Shown one piece after another: positions 56,801 through 64,000 of a stretch of DNA of 64,000 bases. Positions within the stretch are counted from its first letter, which is position 1; each line of letters begins with the position of its first letter. The DNA comes from Symsagittifera roscoffensis. Taxonomy: Eukaryota > Xenacoelomorpha > Acoela > Convolutidae. The notes beneath the pieces were generated by a model, which was not told the origin of the DNA, did no database searches, and saw only the letters and a program-made list of their open reading frames with translations. The stretch lies in NCBI RefSeq assembly GCF_963678635.1, contig NC_087070.1, positions 33,245,955 through 33,309,954 of the forward strand, read 5' to 3'. A program made the position numbers and the translations under genes.

Positions 56801-59800
56801 CATGTGCCGAATAAGGCCCAACCATGAGTCGAACAGGTTGGAATCATGAGTCGAACTGGGTCGAATCATGAGTCGAACAGGGTCGAATCATGAGTCGGAC
56901 AGGATCAAATCATGAGTCGAGCAGGGTCGAGTCATGAGTTGAACAGGGTCGAATCTTGAGTCGAACAGTGTCGAATCATGAGTCGAACAGGGTCGAATCA
57001 TGAGTCGAACAGGGTCGAATCATGAGTCGAACAGGGTCGAATCAGGATTCGAACGGGTTCGAATCATGAGTCGAACAGGGTCGAATCATGATTCGAACAG
57101 TGTCGAATCATGGGTCGAATCATGAGTCGAAGAGGGTCGAATCATGAGTCGAACAGGGTCGAATCAAGAGTCGAACAGGGTCGAATCATGAGACGAACAG
57201 GGTCGAATCATGAGTCGAACAGGGTCGAATCATGAGTCGAACAGGGTCGAATCATGAGTCGAACAGGGTCGAATCATGAGTCGAACAGTGTCGAATCATG
57301 AGTCGAACATGATTCGAATCATGTGCCGAATAAGGTCCAATCATGAGTCGAACAGGTTGGAATCATGAGTCGAACAGGGTCGAATCAGGATTCGAACGGG
57401 TTCAAATCATGAGTCAAACAGCGTCGAATCATGATTCGAACAGTGTCGAATCATGGGTCGAATCATGAGTCGAAGAGGGTCGAATCATGAGTCGAACAGG
57501 GTCGAATCAAGAGTCGATCAGGGTCGAATCATGAGACGAACAGGGTCGAACCATGAGTCTAACAGGGTCGAATCATGTGCCGAATAAGGCCCAACCATGA
57601 GTCGAACAGGTTGGAATCATGAGTCGAACTGGGTCGAATCATGAGTCGAACAGGGTCGAATCATGAGTCGGACAGGATCAAATCATGAGTCGAGCAGGGT
57701 CGAGTCATGAGTTGAACAGGGTCGAATCATGAGTCGAACAGGGTCGAATCATGAGTCGAACAGGGTCGAATCATGAGTCGAACAGGGTCGAATCAGGATT
57801 CGAACGGGTTCGAATCATGAGTCGAACAGGGTCGAATCATGATTCGAACAGTGTCGAATCATGGGTCGAATCATGAGTCGAAGAGGGTCGAATCATGAGT
57901 CGAACAGGGTCGAATCAAGAGTCGAACAGGGTCGAATCATGAGACGAACAGGGTCGAATCATGAGTCGAACAGGGTCGAATCATGAGTCGAACAGGGTCG
58001 AATCATGAGTCGAACAGGGTCGAATCATGAGTCGAACAGTGTCGAATCATGAGTCGAACATGATTCGAATCATGTGCCGAATAAGGTCCAATCATGAGTC
58101 GAACAGGTTGGAATCATGAGTCGAACAGGGTCGAATCATGAGTCGAACAGGATCAAATCATGAGTCGAACAGGGTCGAATCATGAGTCGGACAGGATCAA
58201 ATCATGAGTCGAACAGGGTCAAATCATGAGTCGAACAGGGTCGAATCATGAGTCGAACAGGGTCGAATCATGAGTCGAACAGGGTCGAATCATGAGTCGA
58301 ACAGTGACGAATCATGAGTCGAACAGGATCGAATCTTGAGTCGAACAGGGTTGAAAGATTCAAATAGGGTCGAATCATGAGTCGAATAGGGTCGAATCAT
58401 GAGTCGAACAGGGTCAAATCATGAGTCAAACAGGGTCGAATCATGAGTCGAACATTGTCGAATCATGAGTCGAACAGGGGCGAATCATGAGTAGAACAGG
58501 TCGGAATCATGAGTCGAACAGTGTCGAATCATGAGCCGAACAGGGTCGAATCATGAGTCGAACTGGGTCGAATCATGAGTCGAACAGGACCAAATCATGA
58601 GTCGAACAGGGTCGAATCATGAGTCGAACAGGGTCGAATCATGAGTCGAACAGGGTCGAATCATGAGTCGAACAGTGTCGAATCATGAGTCGAACAGTGT
58701 CGAATCATGTTTCGAACAGGATCAAATCATGAGTCGAAAGGGTCGAATCATGAGTCGAACAGGGTCGAATCATGTTTCGAACAGGATCAAATCATGATTC
58801 GAACAGTGTCGAATCATGGGTCGAATCATGAGTCGAAGAGGGTCGAATCATGAGTCGAACAGGGTCGAATCAAGAGTCGAACAGGGTCGAATCATGAGAC
58901 GAAAAGGGTCGAATCATGAGTCGAACAGGGTCGAATCATGAGTCGAACAGGGTCGAATCATGAGTCGAACAGGGTCGAATCATGAGTCGAACAGTGTCGA
59001 ATCATGAGTCGAACAGGATCGAATCATGTGCCGAATAAGGTCCAATCATGAGTCGAACAGGTTGGAATCATGAGTCGAACAGGGTCGAATCATGAGTCGA
59101 ACAGGATCAATTATGAGTCGAACAGGGTCGAATCATGAGTCGGACAGGATCAAATCATGAGTCGAACAGGGTCGAATCATGAGTCGAACAGGGTCGAATC
59201 ATGAGTCGAACAGGGTCGAATCATGAGTCGAACAGGGTCGAATCATGAGTCGAACAGTGTCGAATCATGAGTCGAACAGGATCGAATCTTGAGTCGAACA
59301 GGGTTGAAAGATTCAAATAGGGTCGAATCATGAGTCGAACAGGGTCGAATCATGAGTCGAACAGGGTCAAATCATGAGTCAAACAGGGTCGAATCATGAG
59401 TCGAACATTGTCGAATCATGAGTCGAACAGGGGCGAATCATGAGTAGAACAGGTCGGAATCATGATTCGAACAGGGTCGAATCATGAGTCGAACAGGATC
59501 AAATAATGAGTCGAACAGGGTGGATTCATGAGTTGAACAGGGTGGAATCATGAGTCGATTAGGATTAAATCAGGAGTCGAACAGGGTCGAATCATGAGTC
59601 GAACAGGGTCGAATCAGGAGTCGAATCATGAGTCGAACAGGGACGAATCAAGAGTCGAAAAGTGTCGAATCATGGGTCGAACAGGGTCCAATCATGAGTC
59701 GAACAGGGTTGAAATAGTCGAACAGGGTCAAATCATGAGTCGAACAGGGTCGAATCATGAGTCGAACAGGGTCGAATCATGAGTCGAACACGGTCGAATC

Positions 59801-62800
59801 ATGAGTCGAACAGTGTCGAATCATGAGTCGAACAGGATCGAATCATGTGCCGAATAAGGTCCAATCATGAGTCGAACAGGTTGGAATCATGAGTCGAACA
59901 GGGTCGAATCATGAGTCGAACAGGATCAAATCATGAGTCGAACAGGGTCGAATCATGAGTCGGAAGGATCAAATCATGAGTCGAACAGGGTCAAATCATG
60001 AGTCGAACAGGGTCGAATCATGAGTCGAACAGGGTCGAATCATGAGTCGAACAGGGTCGAATCATGAGTCGAACAGGGTCGAATCATGAGTCGAACAGGA
60101 TCGAATCTTGAGTCGAACAGGGTTGAAAGATTCAAATAGGGTCGAATCATGAGTCGAACAGGGTCGAATCATGAGTCGAACAGGGTCAAATCATGAGTCA
60201 AACAGGGTCGAATCATGAGTCGAACATTGTCGAATCATGAGTCGAACAGGGGCGAGTCATGAGTAGAACAGGTCGGAATCATGAGTCGAACAGTGTCGAA
60301 TCATGAGCCGAACAGGGTCAAATCATGAGTCGAACTGGGTCGAATCATGAGTCGAACAGGACCAAACCATGAGTCGAACAGGGTCGAATCATGAGTCGAA
60401 CAGGGTCGAATCATGAGTCGAACAGGGTCGAATCATGAGTCGAACAGTGTCGAATCATGAGTCGAACAGTGTCGAATCATGTTTCGAACAGGATCAAATC
60501 ATGAGTCGAACAGAGTCGAATCATGAGTCGAACAGGGTCGAATCATGTTTCGAACAGGATCAAATCATGATTCGAACAGTGTCGAATCATGGGTCGAATC
60601 ATGAGTCGAAGAGGGTCGAATCATGAGTCGAACAGGGTCGAATCAAGAGTCGAACAGGGTCGAATCATGAGACGAACAGGGTCGAATCATGACTCGAACA
60701 GGGTCGAATCATGAGTCGAACAGGGTCGAATCATGAGTCGAACAGGGTCGAATCATGAGTCGAACAGTGTCGAATCATGAGTCGAACAGGATCGAATCAT
60801 GTGCCGAATAAGGTCCAATCATGAGTCGAACAGGTTGGAATCATGAGTCGAACAGGGTCGAATCAGGAGTCGAATCATGAGTCGAACACGGACGAATCAA
60901 GAGTCGAAAAGTGTCGAATCATGGGTCGAACAGGGTCCAATCATGAGTCGAACAGGGTTGAAATAGTCGAACAGGGTCAAATCATGAGTCGAACAGGGTC
61001 GAATCATGAGTCGAACAGGGTCGAATCATGAGTCGAACACGGTCGAATCATGAGTCGAACAGTGTCGAATCATGAGTCGAACAGGTTCGAATCATGTGCC
61101 GAATAGGGTCCAATCATGAGTCGAACAGGTTGGAATCATGAGTCGAACAGGGTCGAATCATGAGTCGAACAGGATCAAATCATGAGTCGAACAGGGTCGA
61201 ATCATGAGTCGGACAGGATCAAATCATGAGTCGAACAGGGTCAAATCATGAGTCGAACAGGGTCGAATCATGAGTCGAACAGGGTCGAATCATGAGTCGA
61301 ACAGGATCGAATCTTGAGTCGAACAGGGTTGAAAGATTCAAAAAGGGTCGAATCATGAGTCGAACAGGGTCGAATCATGAGTCGAACAGGGTCAAATCAT
61401 GAGTCAAACAGGGTCGAATCATGAGTCGAACATTGTCGAATCATGAGTCGAACAGGGGCGAATCATGAGTAGAACAGGTCGGAATCATGAGTCGAACAGT
61501 GTCGAATCATGTACCGAACAGGGTCAAATCATGAGTCGAACTGGGTCGAATCATGAGTCGAACAGGACCAAATCATGAGTCGAACAGGGTCGAATCATGA
61601 GTCGAACAGGGTCGAATCATGAGTCGAACAGGGTCGAATCATGAGTCGAACAGTGTCGAATCATGAGTTGAACAGTGTCGAATCATGTTTCGAACAGGAT
61701 CAAATCATGAGTCGAACAGAGTCGAATCATGAGTCGAACAGGGTCGAATCATGAGTCGAACAGGGTCGAATCATGAGACGAACAGGGTCGAATCATGAGT
61801 CGAACAGGGTCGAATCATGAGTCGAACAGGGTCGAATCATGAGTCGAACAGGGTCGAATCATGAGTCGAACAGTGTCGAATCATGAGTCGAACAGGATCG
61901 AATCATGTGCCGAATAAGGTCCAATCATGAGTCGAACAGGTTGGAATCATGAGTCGAACAGGGTCGAATCATGAGTCGAACAGGATCAAATCATGAGTCG
62001 AACAGGGTCGAATCATGAGTCGGACAGGATCAAATCATGAGTCGAACAGGGTCGAATCATGAGTCGAACAGGGTCGAATCATGAGTCGAACAGGGTCGAA
62101 TCATGAGTCGAACAGGGTCGAATCATGAGTCGAACAGTGTCGAATCATGAGTCGAACAGGATCGAATCTTGAGTCGAACAGGGTTGAAAGATTCAAATAG
62201 GGTCGAATCATGAGTCGAACAGGGTCGAATCTTGAGTCGAACAGGGTCAAATCATGAGTCAAACAGGGTCGAATCATGAGTCGAACATTGTCGAATCATG
62301 AGTCGAACAGGGGCGAATCATGAGTAGAACAGGTCGGAATCATGAGTCGAACAGGGTCGAATCATGAGTCGAACAGGATCAAATAATGAGTCGAACAGGG
62401 TGGATTCATGAGTCGAACAGGGTGGAATCATGAGTCGATTAGGATTAAATCAGGAGTCTAACAGGGTCGAATCATGAGTCGAACAGGGTCGAATCAGGAG
62501 TCGAATCATGAGTCGAACAGGGACGAATCAAGAGTCGAAAAGTGTCGAATCATGGGTCGAACAGGGTCGAATCATGAGTCGAACAGGGTTGAAATAGTCG
62601 AACAGGGTCAAATCATGAGTCGAACAGGGTCGAATCATCAGTCGAACAGGGTCGAATCATGAGTTGAACACGGTCGAATCATGAGTCGAACAGGGTCGAA
62701 TCATGAGTCGAACAGTGTCGAACCATGAACCGAACAGGGTCGAATCATGAGTCGAACAGGATCAAATCATGAGACGAACAGAGTCGAATCATGAGTCGGA

Positions 62801-62990
62801 CAGGATCAAATCATGAGTCGAACAGGGTCGAATCATGAGTCGAACAGGGTCGAATCATGAGTCGAACAGGGTCGAATCATGAGTTGAACAGGGTCGAATC
62901 ATGAGTCGAACAGGGTCGAATCATGAGTCGAACAGTGTCGAATCATGAGTCGAACAGGATCGAATCTTGAGTCGAACAGGGTTGAAAGAT
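56801..62990. repeat. Higher-order organisation in the 22-bp satellite
   Basis: The marker variant TGTGCCGAATAAGG occurs near 56803, 57321, 57576, 58073, 59027, 59844, 60799 and 61904 (a GAATAGGG form near 61093). The marker GGTTGAAAGATTCAAA occurs near 58349, 59303, 60120, 61326, 62183 and 62979. Several intervals fall near 0.75-0.96 kb, and long stretches between markers are nearly identical, for example about 58.33-59.26 kb against 59.28-60.1 kb. Blocks of 35-45 monomers were therefore duplicated together. Confidence 0.7.
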
Positions 62991-64000
62991 TCAAATAGGA
63001 TCGAATCATGAGTCGAACAGGGTCGAATCATGAGTCGAACAGGGTCAAATCATGATTCAAACAGGGTCGAATCATTAGTCGAACAATGTCGAATCATGAG
63101 TCGAACAGGGGCGAATCATGAGTAGAACAGGTCGGAATCATGAGTCGAACAGGGTCGAATCATGAGTCGAACAGGATCAAATCATGAGTCGAACAGGGTG
63201 GATTCTTGAGTCGAACAGGGTCGAATCATGAGTCGATCACGATTAAATCAGGAGTCGAACAGGGTCGAATCATGAGTCGAACAGGGTCGAATCAGGAGTC
63301 GAATCATGAGTCGAACAGGGTCGACTCATGAGTCGAACAGGGTTGAAATAGTCGAACAGGGTCAAATCATGAGTCGAACAGGGTCGAATCATGAGTCGAA
63401 CAGGGTCGAATCATGAGTCGAACACGGTCGAATCATGAGTCGAACAGGGTCGAATCATGAGTCAAACAGTGTCGAACCATGAGCCGAACAGGGTCGAATC
63501 ATGAGTCGAACAGGATCAAATCATGAGTCGAACAGGGTCGAATCATGAGTCGGAAAGGATCAAATCATGAGTCGAACAGGGTCGAATCATGAGTCAAATA
63601 GGGTCGAATCATGAGTAAACAGGGTCGAATCATGAGTCGAACAGGATCGAATCATGAGTCGAACAGTGTCGAATCATGAGTCGAACAGGGTCGAATGATG
63701 AGTCGAACAGGATCAAATCATGAGTCGAACAGGGTCGAATCATGAGTCAAACAGGGTCGAATCATGAGTCGAACAGGGTCGAATCAGGAGTCGAATCATG
63801 AGTCGAACAGGGTCGACTCATGAGTCGAACAGGGTTGAAATAGTCGAACAGGGTCAAATCATGAGTCGAACAGGGTCGAATCATGAGTCGAACAGGGTCG
63901 AATCATGAGTCGAACACGGTCGAATCATGAGTCGAACAGGGTCGAATCATGAGTCAAACAGTGTCGAACCATGAGCCGAACAGGGTCGAATCATGAGTCG

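Larger units (their letters stand above)
55981..64000. repeat. 22-bp satellite array (runs off the window)
   Basis: The monomer is GTCGAATCATGAGTCGAACAGG (in two parts: GTCGAATCATGA and GTCGAACAGG), about 360 head-to-tail copies. Each monomer has two GTCGAA boxes spaced 12 and 10 bp. Monomers carry recurrent variants (GTGTCGAA, ACGAATC, CATGATTCG, GTGCCGAATAAGG). Frames of about 62 codons (59594, 60435, 60843 and 62474) arise only where variants remove the TGA of ATGAGT's neighbouring frame. The array is not coding and has no unique spacers. It is much richer in C and G than the flanking DNA. Confidence 0.95.

Noticed and set aside
59594-62662. Four Ser/Arg/Asn-rich ORFs of about 62 codons as a protein family
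   Set aside because: They are translations of the 22-bp repeat where variants remove stop codons, and they end at ordinary monomers.
55981-64000. CRISPR array
   Set aside because: Monomers are contiguous 22-mers with no unique spacers and no cas-like genes. The setting is eukaryotic.
1-64000. tRNA, rRNA or host protein-coding genes
   Set aside because: No cloverleaf, rRNA core or non-transposon domain could be recognised on either strand.

Overview
This window is repeat-rich, AT-rich eukaryotic DNA. I see no intact host gene, no RNA gene and no prokaryotic operon structure. Every recognisable coding trace belongs to decayed LTR retroelements of the Ty3/gypsy (Metaviridae) type, read on the minus strand. 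An invertebrate animal genome fits best: the element carries an env-like third ORF, the bulk sequence is AT-rich, and a CpG-bearing satellite has not decayed. I cannot name the species from the sequence.

Layout. 1-2590: T-rich degenerate repeats of about 88 bp, packaged in a 938-bp tandem duplication. 2591-3690: unclassified sequence. 3691-5865: a long inverted-repeat ('foldback') element. 5941-6270: an LTR (minus sense). 6271-12250: env-like and Pro/Ser-rich third-ORF remnants. 12251-29931: about 25 copies of a 651-bp satellite that arose from inside the retroelement, with several higher-order periods. 29932-30870: element sequence again. 30880-32787: T-rich repeats. 32788-34112: a nested cluster of LTR fragments in the opposite (plus) sense. 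From 34113 the order starts again: T-rich repeats, unclassified sequence, foldback element (35722-37208), LTR (37279-37610), third-ORF remnants (to about 45.5 kb). This second copy then continues upstream in element order through integrase (about 46.8-50.0 kb), RNase H and RT (50.3-51.85 kb), Gag (52.2-55.05 kb) and a 5' LTR (55569-55703) that is cut by a foldback fragment (55704-55980). 55981-64000 is a 22-bp satellite that runs off the window.

The window is therefore two colinear copies of one composite block, probably a segmental duplication. Copy 1 has its middle replaced by the 651-bp satellite expansion. Copy 2 holds the rest of the retroelement, with two internal tandem duplications (about 2.5 kb at 41.4-45.7 kb and 2.13 kb at 45.5-49.8 kb). 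The element is dead: the RT YxDD box reads NLND, the first integrase catalytic Asp reads Tyr, the Gag zinc knuckle has lost a Cys, and stops and frameshifts are frequent. The points most worth a second look are the birth of a satellite from retroelement coding sequence, paired (covarying) hairpins kept in the foldback and LTR sequences, the env-like ORF, and the dyad-symmetric 22-bp satellite with an inverted monomer at its edge.
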